Shown here piece after piece: positions 21,013 to 30,446 of a stretch of 45,273 nucleotides of DNA (position 1 is the stretch's first letter; every line of letters starts with the position of its first letter). Under the pieces are notes generated by a model. That model was given only the letters and a program-made list of their open reading frames with translations. It was not told the origin of the DNA and did not search any database. Made by a program: the position numbers and the translations under genes. Origin of the DNA: Termitomyces sp. T153 (Eukaryota; Basidiomycota; Agaricomycetes; Agaricales; Lyophyllaceae); contig JACKQL020000212.1 in NCBI GenBank assembly GCA_018296165.2, positions 1-45,273 on the forward strand. Reading direction: 5' to 3'.

Positions 21013-21641
21013 GTTTTGGTTTAAATTACATAAGCCTAAATGCAATTTGTAGCTACAATGCCATAGTATTTTTACATGATTTAACAAGAATCTTAGGTAC
21101 TTCCAATTCTTCTAGCCAATGTCATCTTTTAAATAGTATGAAACATTGGCACACTTTTTAGAGCCACTGTATTAGATATCTGTTGGAATCTGTGGAACAG
21201 TGCTGCTGGAGTGTCTTATCATCTGTTGCAAACCTGGCAGAAATGACCATTCCAATGATTGGCCACTCTGCAGATCTTCCAGGGAAATATGACTATGGTG
21301 ACATTTTGTGGTTTAAAGTGCTGGATTGTTACAATTCTCTCTGTCAGGATGAGGGTTTGACTCCTTCATCTGACAATTGAACACTGATTTGTTCTCCAAT
21401 TTTATTTAATGTGCTTTTTGTCCTTTGCTCTAACCAATGTGTAGGCTCACTCTGAAGCAAAATACCCTTATGCTTTAGATATTCAGGCTGGATACCTGCC
21501 AAAAGTTTATTGGGCTAGAACCAACCATTGCTCCACATTCTATTCACTTGATTGATATATTAGATCTTCATGGCTTAATGGGTTCAAATGCCAGACATTT
21601 GCTGATATCACTGGCCTCATACACTCAGGGTTCTTCATATC
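21013..21641. other. CpG-poor spacer with an unsupported 65-codon frame
   Basis: A plus-strand frame at 21183-21380 is open but shows no recognisable domain, so I do not call it a gene. Nothing else was identified before the LTR at 21642. Confidence 0.35.
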
Positions 21642-21942
21642 TGTAAGGGCAACCTCTGGAGGCTGTGGCTCAATCACACAACTGGCACACAGAGTCTATT
21701 TAGCATCTACAAGTTCTAGTGTTCTAGTTACTCACCTGGTAGAGGGGGATCCAAAGAGAACAAGTCTAAGGATTCCCAAGGCCAGTTTTTGGAAAATTCA
21801 ATATGTGGCCATGTACAAACATAAGCATAGGATGGCCCTCGATTGAAAGTACTTGTGGCCAGAAGATGGGAGGTTGACAATGAATGACAGGCTCAGAGTA
21901 AAAGAAACAATCAGAGGGTATGACAAGAGCAGTCCCTTGACA
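21642..21942 (-). mobile_element. LTR of the B/D type (family 2), 3' LTR of a truncated element E
   Basis: The plus strand reads TGTAAGGGCAACC at the left and CCCTTGACA at the right, the same termini as the element B LTRs. It is followed at 21943-21960 by the reverse complement of a polypurine tract (CTAGAGGGGGGCGATG). The LTR therefore belongs to a minus-strand element whose interior is lost a few tens of bases beyond. It shares GTGGCCATGTA with the LTR of element D near the window end. Confidence 0.8.
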
Positions 21943-21960
21943 TCGCCCCCCTCTAGCATG

Positions 21961-22279
21961 TGGCATCCTGATACACTGGGTAGAAGAATGATATGCCAGG
22001 TAAAACAATGTATTGAGGTCTATTCAAAGTACAAAAGAAAAGAATGAGTAAACTAGAGAAAACATGGTCAGAAAGGCCTGGGGTCTGTCTAAATAAAAGA
22101 GAAGAGGGCTTACTAGGCTACCTAAGATGCTGGGAGAAAGAAAGAACAGAAGCCCAGGGTGCAGAACAGAAGGGAAGGGGGTCCAGCATCAAGCACAATG
22201 GAGAACACCTAAAGACTGCATTAAATAGAGCTGTGATCCCATCACAGAGTTGGCTGAAGCCAGGAAATCCAAAGCTGAT
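21961..22279. other. Purine-rich spacer
   Basis: Only the first few tens of bases resemble the 3' non-coding part of element B. The rest is A/G-rich with no recognised feature. Confidence 0.35.
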
Positions 22280-22560
22280 TGTCAGGTTTGACTGACCATG
22301 GAGCTCAGCTTAATTGGGCAAGTCTTTACTAAGCAGATGCAATGTCCTGCACTGATGACCTAGCACTTTGGAGAGGTCCGGACTTCAGATACTTGCAAGG
22401 GTAAGCCAAGGGAAGTGGTCCAAGCAAGTCCAAAGTGGTCTGGGGAAGTCTAAGAGAAGGTACAAGGAAGGGTTGGGCTTGGGTAAGTTCCAGGTACAAG
22501 TCTGGAGGCAAATATCAAAGGTGCAGGGCAAACAGAGGCTATGTGTGGGGGATTAATGTC
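22280..22560 (-). mobile_element. Decayed fragment of a family 1 LTR
   Basis: TGTCAGGTTTGACTGACCAT at 22280 and the following CAGCTTAATTGGGCAAGTC match the reverse-oriented end of the LTRs at 32691 and 38826 (TGTCAGGTTCCACTGACCA). Similarity fades after about 280 bp. No target duplication is visible. Confidence 0.65.
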
Positions 22561-22569
22561 AGGAGATGT

Positions 22570-23273
22570 CTCACTTGGTTCCCCTTCTCCTTCTCCAGTT
22601 CTTGTCAGATTTCCCCCACTATAGTTTTCCTTCATTCTCCTTCCTTTTCCCTATCTATTGGTCTTAGTTTCAGCCCTCAGGCTGCACCAGTTCTCTATCA
22701 ATAATTCAGACAAGTGTGGCCCCTTTGACACTGCCACCAGCTTATGGAACTGCTGACCAATTGCTAACACATCACTTTTGTCTTTTTTCTCTGTCATACT
22801 GTACAGTTGTTTCTCATGCTTCTGAAGTCTCTGAAGCATCACACCTGGCCTAGGAAATCCTCCTGAGCTGAGTTCTTTCCCCTTGACCCTGCCAAAATGG
22901 CAGCTCTTTCCTTTTGAGACCAAACCCAGTATGGTCAAGGGAAGCAGTCCCTCAATGAGTACATCAACTCTTTTTGTTCCTTAGTTGAACAGGCCAGATA
23001 TCCAGATGGTCTACAACTTTGCCTAACCTTCTGTGATGGACTTCACCCCTCTTTTATGGATCACATGGACAGTATGGCAGAGGGGTGCCCAGATGATGAG
23101 CATGTTGATACCTGGTACAAGGTGGCATGTGAGCAGTGGCAGCTCATGGAACTGCAATGTGAGTTGTGGTGGATGCAATCCTCAACCTTTCCTTTCTCTC
23201 ATGGAGGATTCACCCCCTGAGCTCCCCCTTGTACACCTGTGCTAGTGTCCCTATGAGCAGGTGCAGCTCCTCC
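22570..23273 (+). pseudogene. Element C, left part: gag remnant
   Basis: From about 22860 the plus strand encodes gag: AEFFPLDPAKMAALS, then GKQSLNEYINSFCSLVEQA, LQLCLTFCDGLHPSFMDHMD, and WYKVACEQWQLMELQ, up to 23273. There the minus-strand element B interrupts it. The last five bases, CCTCC (23269-23273), reappear at 30447-30451. Gag continues beyond the insertion with its zinc knuckle. The 5' LTR was not recognised. Confidence 0.8.
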
Positions 23274-23640
23274 TGTAAGGGCAACCTCTAGAGTAGCAGA
23301 TTGGAGTCACGCAGCTAGTAGAGGGGGATCTGAAGTATATTAGTGGAGTAGATGATGATACAAACAGTAAGTAATCACCTAGCAGAGGGGGATCTGAAGA
23401 GAACAAGTCTAAGAATCCCCGCTGCTCAGCATGGCACATCAGCAGGTGGCAGAGGCATGGGAACTACTGTACAGGTGACTAGAGCTACTCCTAACCCTAG
23501 GGCAATGGTTGCTGAGGTAATATGGAGAATTCTGCAGTTCTCTAGAGATCTCCATAGTCCTGAAAAGAGCTGTGGAGATGTTGAACAAGCTGTGGAGGTG
23601 CTGGAACCAGTCAGGGGTTGGAAATGGAAGTCCCCTGACA
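23274..23640 (-). mobile_element. 3' LTR of element B (367 bp)
   Basis: Plus-strand termini are TGTAAGGGCAACC and CCCCTGACA. On the element strand it starts TGTCAGGGG and ends CCTTACA. The block AGAACAAGTCT (23400-23410), which matches the candidate primer site, is present. No TATA box was found at a fitting distance. Confidence 0.9.
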
Positions 23641-23654
23641 TCACCCCCCCTCTA
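23641..23654 (-). promoter_or_regulatory. Polypurine tract of element B
   Basis: On the minus strand, CTAGAGGGGGGGTGA runs directly into the LTR start TGTCAGGGG. It is the predicted primer site for plus-strand DNA synthesis. Confidence 0.8.
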
Positions 23655-24390
23655 GTGTGCAGCGTCTTGACATGCAGGTAGAAGAAGTCCCTGATTGCTT
23701 GGTCTGCTGGCAAGATAGGGTAGATTCCTCATATGGTGCATGGGGTGTCTGGATGTCTCTAGTGGAACTCCTTGACAAGTCCAGAAGCATGTACATTCTC
23801 CCATGGCTCCCAGGAAATATCCTCAATTCTGTAGCCTTTCCACTTCACCTTGTATTGTAGTTGTCTCCAGAATAAACAGCTATCCAGGATTTCTTCCACT
23901 TCATACTCATCATTGTCCTTGACTACCATGGGGGGTGGCAGAGGTGGCAGATGTTGTCCCAGAATAGAATCTTTAGGGGCCAGGGTTAGTTTGACCATGT
24001 TGAACACCGGATGAAGCTGGTGCATCCCCATGGGAAGTCAGAGTTAATAGACCAAGGGTCCTACCTGTTGTTCCACTGTGAATGGCCCTAACTGATGGTG
24101 TGACAGCTTTTTTGAGGGTCAGGTGGTTGTAATATCAGAGGCATCCAGATAGACTCAATCTCTGGGCTGATATTTGCACTCTGGGGTCCTCCCACAGTCA
24201 TAGTATCATGCTATGTCTTTCTTTGCCTTTGCCAGTGCAGCTTGGGCCTCCTCTTGTGACCTCTTTATCCAGTCCACAAATTTATTTACTGCCTCATTCT
24301 CTGAGGGTTGGGCCTGGGGCTCAAAACCCATGCATGGGTGCCATCTGGTGTCAAGGAAGAATGGGGAAAACTGGGTGGACATATAAATAT

Positions 24391-24404
24391 AGTTGTTGTA
24401 CTGA
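24391..24404. repeat. SINE target-site duplication, left copy
   Basis: AGTTGTTGTACTGA here is repeated exactly at 25269-25282. The 14-bp length fits LINE-type integration. Confidence 0.95.
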
Positions 24405-25268
24405 TGATGATGATGATGATGAACCATTTTATTTATCTTCGAGGCCTATTTTACACATGACCTTCGTGTTCTAAGCCCCGCAGTACATAATGGGGGTGGT
24501 ACCATTTTCCCACACTAAGTCCCGCTACCATCTGCCGTTAACGTGCCCTCCCAATTTCTAAACCCAGCTGTACTCGGCAATGCTTACTGTGTGCGCGCTG
24601 GTATTGTCCCACGATGAGGCGCTCGGCCAGCTCATAGCCTCCCACTCCCACGCACCAGTAAGGGTCTCACGACTAACCCTTCCCCACACCCAGACGCTAC
24701 TTTCGGAAGATCGAACCCGAGATTCAGAACCCGCGACGGAATGAGCTAGTGGGCCGCCTATTGGCCCCAGAGGACTGTAGTGACAGACATGCCGCACCTT
24801 TCGGCTGGACACCCAATCAAACCAGCAGCCGTGGTCGGTATTTACCGGACCGCACCGAACCCATCCGATGGACCACACATTGCATCGGCAGCCTGCTCGA
24901 ACTATTGACTCCTATCCTCACGCCTACCCGTGCCACGACCCGCTTGGTCAGCGAAGGCCTGGACCTTCTCCCAAATCCGTCGCACCGGGGAAACTTCTCT
25001 TTTTCTGATCTGTCACGAGCGTGGTGGTCACATTGCCTCATTGAACCACGTGCTTGATTGCTCGGTCCTGGTCGGCCTGCACTACAAAGCCTGGCTAGTC
25101 GAGCACGTGCGGGCGGAGGCTTCCCGGCGGCATTGAAATAACCCACGTGGTGTCTAAGGTGTTTTCCACACAGGCGCACTCAGCCAGAGTCGAAACCCCG
25201 ACCTTGCACTCACAGATCATGTGACCCGCTTTGGGACATGATGGTGCCAGCTGAGCCACCATGCCCCC
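24405..25268 (-). mobile_element. Long tRNA-derived SINE, 864 bp
   Basis: On the minus strand it begins GGGGGCATGGTGGCTCAGC, followed by tRNA-like RNA polymerase III boxes. It ends in a (TCA)n simple repeat tail. It is flanked by the 14-bp duplication AGTTGTTGTACTGA. The body is rich in CpG, in sharp contrast to the CpG-poor element B around it, so it inserted late. A second stretch with GGGTTCGATC and TAGCTCATTCC (about 24700-24770, minus) may be another tRNA-like module. No protein is encoded. It would depend on a LINE reverse transcriptase, which is not seen in the window. At 864 bp it is long for a SINE. Confidence 0.85.
25187..25258 (-). promoter_or_regulatory. RNA polymerase III A and B boxes of the SINE
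   Basis: On the minus strand, the A-box-like TGGCTCAGCTGG lies at 25258-25247 and the B-box-like GGGGTTTCGACTC at 25199-25187. Both the sequences and the spacing of about 60 bp resemble a tRNA gene. The B box has one extra T relative to the usual GGTTCGA core. Confidence 0.75.
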
Positions 25269-26060
25269 AGTTGTTGTACTGAAATTTGGCATTGGGGAGG
25301 AGTTTGTCCCAGTCATCTTGGTGCTCATTGCAGAAGAGGCAGATGTACTGCTCCAACTCCTGGTTTACATGCTCCATCTGGCCATTGGACTGTGGGTGGT
25401 AGGCAGTGGTGGTGTGGAGCTTTACTCTGAGCAGTCAGTAGAGCTCCTGGGTGAACTCCACCACAAAGTGTGGCCCCAATCTGAGACATAGGCATCGGAG
25501 AGGCTGTGGAGCTTCCAGACATTCCTCCAGTACAGGTTTGTGGCACCCATTGCAGAGCAGGTGGTGTGAGTTAGAATAAAGTGCACCCTCTTGCCATACA
25601 GGTCCACCACCACCATGATTGCATTGTAACCATGCATGTTAGGGAGCTCTATAATGAAGTCTATGGATGCTATGCTCCATTGTTCCATGGGCACTGGTAG
25701 TGGGTGTAACTGTCTATAGGAGAGTTGGCACTGGGGCTTAGTCCAGAGGCAGAAATTGCAGGTACTAGTGTAGGACTCAATGTACTGTGACATCTGGGGC
25801 CACCAGTAGTTCCACAATACTAGCTCCAGTGTCTTCCACCACCCAGGGTGCCCTGTGATGTGGGAGTCATGATGTTGCTCTACAATCCTCTGACAGAGCT
25901 CTGGAATGTTGGAGACATAGATATGGTCTTGGAAGGTCAGGATTCTGTCTTGGAGAGCCCATTTGTCAGCACAGACTGCCTTGACACCAGTAGTATGTCC
26001 TGACTTCAGCGTCTTAGCAGCCTGTGCCACAAGCTCCTCATGTTGACCATCCTGATTACC

Positions 26061-27430
26061 CTACTATATGTCCTGAAGAATGTCTGCCTCTGCTCCATTG
26101 ACAGCAAGGCCCTCCATGGCTCAGATTGCAAACAATTCAGGGTGGAGGAGCACAATGTTACTGTTATTCCCCTTCTCTGTACTGTGGTCTGCCCTCTGGA
26201 ACAGGGCATCTGATTTCCCCATGCTCTGGCCAGGCTTGTGGTGCAGGGAGAAGTTAAAGTTGGCAAGGTAGAGGGACTATTGGGCCTGTTGGCAATTGAG
26301 CTTCTTGGCCATCCAGCAGTATTTGAAGTTCTTGTGATCCATCCAGACCTCAAACTTGTGCCATGCACCTTCCAGGAAGTGCCACCACTCCTCAAACAAC
26401 TGGATGATGGCCAGCATCTCCTTGTTGTGGATCTTGTAGTTCTGTTCCACTGCATTCAGGCTTTTGGAGTAAAAGGCTACTGGATGCCACTTTCCATCCT
26501 CTAGAGATTGCTGTGAGAGCACCACCCCAATGGCAAAGTCAGAGCTATCAGCCTCTACACAGAAGGGAGAGTTGCTATCTGGGAATAGGAGGATGGGCCT
26601 GGAGGTCATGGCATGCTTGAGAGTGTCAAAGGCCATCTGCTCTAGAGGTCCCCAACTCCACACAATATCCTTCCCAGTGAGGTTGAATAGCAGGCAAGCA
26701 TGATGCAAGAAGTCCTGGATGAATCTCCAGTAGAAGTTCACAAAGCCTAGAAATACCTGCACCTCCTTCTTGTTCTGGGGCTCTGGCCACTCTGCCACAC
26801 CTGCTATCTTCACCAGGTCCATCTCCACAAATCTGTATGAGATGATCAGGCCAAGGTACTCAATATGGGTTTGTTCAAACTTGCACTTCTCTGGCTTGAG
26901 GTAGAGCTGGTGCTGGCAGAGGCATTCCAGGATAAGACAAGTGATCTGACAGTGTTTCTCCAGTGTTTTGGTGTAGATGAGAATGTCATTAAGGTACACA
27001 CACACTACACCCTCTGCAATGAGGTCCCAGAAGATGTTGTTCATCATGGTCTGGAAGGTGGCCAGGCTGTTAGTGAGACCAAAGAACATAAAGAGCAGCT
27101 CAAACAATTCCTGGTTGGTCTGGAAGGGCACCTTTCACTCATCTCCTTCCTGAATGCGCACATTGTTGTAACTCCACTGGATGTCCAGTTTAGTGAAGTA
27201 TTGTGCACTCTGGAGGTTGTTGATGAGCTTGGAGATGAGAGGAAGAGGATAATGGTTCTTTACTGTCATGGTGTTGAGTACCCAATAGTCCTGTACTAGT
27301 CAGAGGGAGCCATCCTTTTTTTTGATGAAGAAGACCAGAGAAGCTATTAGGAAATTGAACAGATGGATATGACCAGAGTCTAAGTTCTCCTAGAGGAATG
27401 TGTTGAGCTTGTCCTGCTCCTTAGGTGCAA
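26061..27430 (-). pseudogene. Element B reverse transcriptase and RNase H
   Basis: RT starts near 27400 with SLVFFIKKKDGSL, a stop, then VQDYWVLN, FTKLDIQWSYNNVRI and [18 protein letters not shown]. The catalytic site reads YLND (about 26985-26996) instead of Y-x-D-D. This is followed by LKPEKCKFEQTHIEYLG and the connection domain (QVFLGFVNFYWRFIQDF). RNase H has FCVEADSSDFAIGVVLSQ (about 26560), SKSLNAVEQNY and DHKNFKYC, then shifts frame at about 26280-26455. The first Asp to Asn change and several stops show an inactive enzyme. Confidence 0.9.
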
Positions 27431-27949
27431 GGGGGTAGACCTTACAGCTGAAGGGTGCAGAGTCTGGCAGCAGTTTAATGGTGTGGTTCTACCTCTTATG
27501 CTCTATAAGCAAGTTGAAGGAGGCTTTGGAGAACACATGCTCAGATGCATGCAGGTAGGGGGATACCACATCCGAGAACTCTCAAGGCATGGCATTGGCA
27601 GCGAAGGCCTGGGCCAGCCTCTGGGACATAGTCTGGCTTGCCCTGATCTTCACAACAGAGGGCAGTGGGTGGACAGTGGTAATATAGATTTGATCCTCTG
27701 CCTCTATCACTTCATCTGGGAGCTCCAGCTCATGTATACCACCAAACTCCCCTTTACACTCCTCCTTCAGGGCTCTGTCATTACTCCAATTGTCCTTGTA
27801 GAGGGCCTCTCTATGAGGGAATGCCAGAGGCAGGGGATCCAGGAGGTCCAGATCTGCAAAGAGGAGAGGGCTAGCATGACATGCTCAGATAGCTGTGTGC
27901 TCTTGGACTTGGGTCAGATGCTTTGCCCTGTCCTCCATGGCGCAGGCAG

Positions 27950-28352
27950 AGCACTTCCTGGGGCACCTGCTCATGGTCACCTCTCCTATGGTCCAATTGA
28001 CCTTGGGGTTATGCTCTTAGAGCCATGTGAACCCAAGGATCATGTCTTGTCTTCCCAAGCTGGTAACAGCAAATATGGCATGCTCCATATGATTCTGATA
28101 ACAGAGAACCAGGTCAACCATAGAGCTAATAGTGCCAGCTTTGTTGGGCATTCTGTTGATGTTGTAGATGGGAATGGGCTTGGAAAGGGGCTGCATAGTC
28201 AGGCCATGGCATTTGACAAACTCTGAGTCCAGGAAGAGTCCTGTTGCTCCACTGTCCAGGAGAGCTGTGACTCCACAGTTTTGCTGAGTGTTCATCATCT
28301 CAATCTCCATGTCAAGGCACAGGGAGTTGGCAGACAGGCTAGAGGCCATCAC
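27950..28352 (-). pseudogene. Element B aspartic protease
   Basis: The frame contains TALLDSGATGLFLDSEFVK, the retropepsin active site DSG with the usual surroundings, and ends with DMILGFTWL, typical of the protease end in gypsy elements. The active-site triad itself is intact. It lies between the CCHC knuckle and RT. The zone 27431-27950 is the protease-RT linker, with frames too broken to read. Confidence 0.85.
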
Positions 28353-28359
28353 ATACTGT

Positions 28360-29809
28360 TAAGGCATTTAACATGCCCAAGTGGGGCTGCACCAACAGAC
28401 CTTTGGGGGTGTCAGAGAGCTTGGTGGGGGCTCTAGAGTTAGTGTTTGTATGTCTGGAGAGGGGCTTTGAGGTTTTTCTGTCTCAGAATGAAGGGCATTG
28501 GAAAAGGCAGTTTCATTTTCTATCAACAGACAAGAGAACCTGTTAGCACCTAGCAACTGAGGCATACACCTCATCTGTTGCTGAACTAAAAATCCCTCTC
28601 CAGCTCTGGAGTTGAGGCGCATGCACTGATTTCCTCCAAGGTCAACTCCAGTGTAGGCTTGTCCAATGACAGAGCTCCAGTGGTGTCTTTTGTGGCCAAG
28701 AGCTGCAAGAGGAGTTCCTTCTGCTCTGCTGTAGAGAGGTAGCATACTTCCAGGCCCAGGGGACAGTGTTATGCAAAGTGCCCAGGCTTCTTGCATCTAT
28801 GGCACAACAGCAGGGCAGTGCGGAGTTGTCAGGCCACATCTACCTCTATGGGAATTCCTGGCAGCAGGAGATGCACTGTGGGGGCAGCTAGAATGAGGGC
28901 CAGCATTGGGTGAGTAGGCACAGAGTGGCAGAAGTTGCTGATCAGAGCAGGTTACAGTGTGGAATGGGAGCAGTGGAGCTCCCTCTGGATCTCCATGAGT
29001 TGCCATTAGTCCTGGGCCACTTCATACCATGATGCAATCTTTTCATTGTTGGGGTGACCTTCCACCAGATTGTCAATGCATTCCACCAATGTGGGGTGCA
29101 AGCTATCCTAGAAGGTGAGGCATAGTTGGAGGCCATTGGAGTAGGTGGCCTGTTTGACCAGAGTTTGGAACAAGTCGATGTACTCATCCAATATATGCTT
29201 TCCTTGTCTATACTGCTCCCTGTCCTGCAACATCAGTGCCACTGTCTTGGCAGAGTCTAACAGGAAAAACTCCACATGAAAGTTCTTCTCAAAGGCAGCC
29301 CAGTTTGGAAAGCTCCCCACACCTCCAGGATGATAGAAAACTTGCAGTGCATAGGTGGAGGCACACCTAGTCTTCATGTATGACAGCACCCAGGCTATTT
29401 TCAATATGTCAGAGTCAAAAGCATCCCTGCTGAGGTGGATGTAGGTGAGGCAGGACTGTAGGAATTGCTTCTTGCCAGAGTGGGCACTATCATATGCATC
29501 TGGTAGCACTGGACAAGGGATCTGTAGCTGTAGAGTCACCAGAGCCATGGGCATGGGTGCTGTGGCAGGCAGGGCTGGTTCTGCAGCCATGGGAGGAGCG
29601 GAGTTAGAGCTTAGGCATTCTAGCAATGCCTGGAGAGATTGGGAGATAAGATTTGTTGTCTGACAGAGGGTAGAGAGTTTGGTTGTATAGTGGATGAGAG
29701 ATGATTGCATTAATTGCACCTGGGTCTCTAGATGAAGCAGGCAAGTCCAGGCTTCATCCTGCAGGGCTGGGGCCTCTGAGGGTGTGTCTGGGTTGGCAAG
29801 CTGAGACAT
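28360..29809 (-). pseudogene. Element B gag with CCHC zinc knuckle
   Basis: Starting with MSQLANPD at 29809, the frame runs through PDAYDSAHSGKKQFLQSC, ILKIAWVLSYMK, AAFEKNFHVEFFLLDSAKT and LQLCLTF. It meets TAG at 29108-29110 and continues in frame with DSLHPTLVECIDNL. The nucleocapsid knuckle CHRCKKPGHFA, stop, HC (28804-28764) keeps the C-x2-C-x4-H-x4-C spacing, but one spacer residue is a TAA stop. Gag forms the particle and binds RNA. The order capsid then knuckle matches element C on the other strand. Confidence 0.85.
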
Positions 29810-29897
29810 AGAACTCCATAGTGCTCTGGCAGAGAAGTGATAGATAGCAGCTTGGATGTTTCTTGTAGCTATGAGGAGCTTCCAGGCCAGTTTTAGG

Positions 29898-29910
29898 AGA
29901 CTTGTTCTGC
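29898..29910 (-). promoter_or_regulatory. Candidate self-primer binding site of element B
   Basis: Beyond the LTR end on the minus strand comes GC, then AGAACAAGTCT (29908-29898). Its complement AGACTTGTTCT is found inside the element's own LTR (30047-30037), an 11-nt perfect match. No sequence starting TGG, as for usual tRNA priming, is present at this place. Confidence 0.6.
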
Positions 29911-30446
29911 TGTAAGGGCAACCTCCAGAGTGGCAGATCAGAGTCACACAGCTAGCAGAGGGGGATCCAAAGTATGTTAGTGGAGTAGATGACAATACAA
30001 ACAGTAACTAATCACCTAGCAGAGGAGGATCTAAAAAGAACAAGTCTAAGGATCCCTACTGCTTGGTGCGGCACATCAGCAGGTGGCAGAGGCATGGGAA
30101 CTACTGTACAGATGACTGGAGCTCCTCCTAACTCTAGGAAAATAGTTGCTGAGGTAATACAGAGAACTCCACATTTCTCTAGAGATCTCTGGGGTTCCAG
30201 AAAGAGCCCCAGAGACATTGAACAAGCTGCAGAAGTACTGGAACAATTTGCAGAGGTCGGAAATGGAAGTCCCCTGACACCACTTGTCTGCATGCACTGA
30301 CTTGACTCCACTTGCTCCTCAAGCTTGTAGGGCCTGGGCAGCCTGGGCAACTGCATCCTCCTATGCACCTGAGCTGCAGAGACATTGAACAAGCTGCAGA
30401 GGTGCTGGAACCAGTCACAGAGGTTGGAAATGGAAGTCCCCTGACA
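29911..30446 (-). mobile_element. 5' LTR of element B with a duplicated outer end
   Basis: A complete LTR spans 29911-30279 (TGTAAGGGC to CCCCTGACA). It is followed by about 97 bp of degraded sequence and a second copy of the outer LTR end (about 30377-30446, GAGACATTGAACAAGCTGC to CCCCTGACA). The target duplication CCTCC is found only after the second copy (30447-30451). The outer end therefore belongs to the original insertion. Confidence 0.85.

Larger units (their letters stand above)
23759..26060 (-). pseudogene. Element B integrase and chromodomain (interrupted by a SINE)
   Basis: The zinc-binding motif has HHDSHITGHPG followed by CNFC (about 25880-25770). Catalytic core pieces are SIDFIIELP (first Asp, about 25660), YVSDWGH (second Asp, about 25490) and SNGQMEHVNQELEQY (Glu, about 25360). 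The frame is cut by the SINE at 25268-24405 and resumes with FSPFFLDTRWHPCMGFEP at about 24360. The C-terminus holds the chromodomain (EYEVEEILDS, then LQYKVKWKGY and ISWEPWENV, 23960-23800). In related elements the chromodomain directs integration to particular chromatin. Stops such as those before YLDASDI, and the SINE, make it inactive. Confidence 0.9.
23274..30446 (-). mobile_element. Element B: Ty3/gypsy chromovirus, nearly full length, decayed
   Basis: Read on the minus strand it has 5' LTR (30446-29911), primer site, gag, CCHC knuckle, protease, RT, RNase H, integrase, chromodomain, polypurine tract (23654-23641) and 3' LTR (23640-23274). The target duplication CCTCC is at 23269-23273 and 30447-30451. 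It is nested in gag of element C. An 864-bp SINE interrupts integrase. Stops and frameshifts occur throughout, many explicable as CGA to TGA or TGG to TAG/TGA. Unlike F and G, there are only about 120 bp between the chromodomain and the 3' LTR, so no antisense gene. Confidence 0.92.

Noticed and set aside
21183..21380. A 65-codon plus-strand frame
   Set aside because: No domain or homologous copy in the window. It lies in CpG-poor, probably repeat-derived sequence.
24402..24420. (TGA)n/(TCA)n microsatellite as an independent feature
   Set aside because: It sits exactly at the end opposite the A and B boxes and inside the target duplications, so it is the SINE tail.
24558..25179. Several 70-120 codon frames on both strands between 24558 and 25328
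   Set aside because: They lie inside the GC-rich SINE, show no domain and have no consistent start. The segment is explained by its RNA polymerase III boxes, tail and target duplications.
30280..30284. CCACT as the right target duplication of element B
   Set aside because: It does not match the left flank CCTCC, whereas the bases after the second LTR end (30447-30451) match perfectly.
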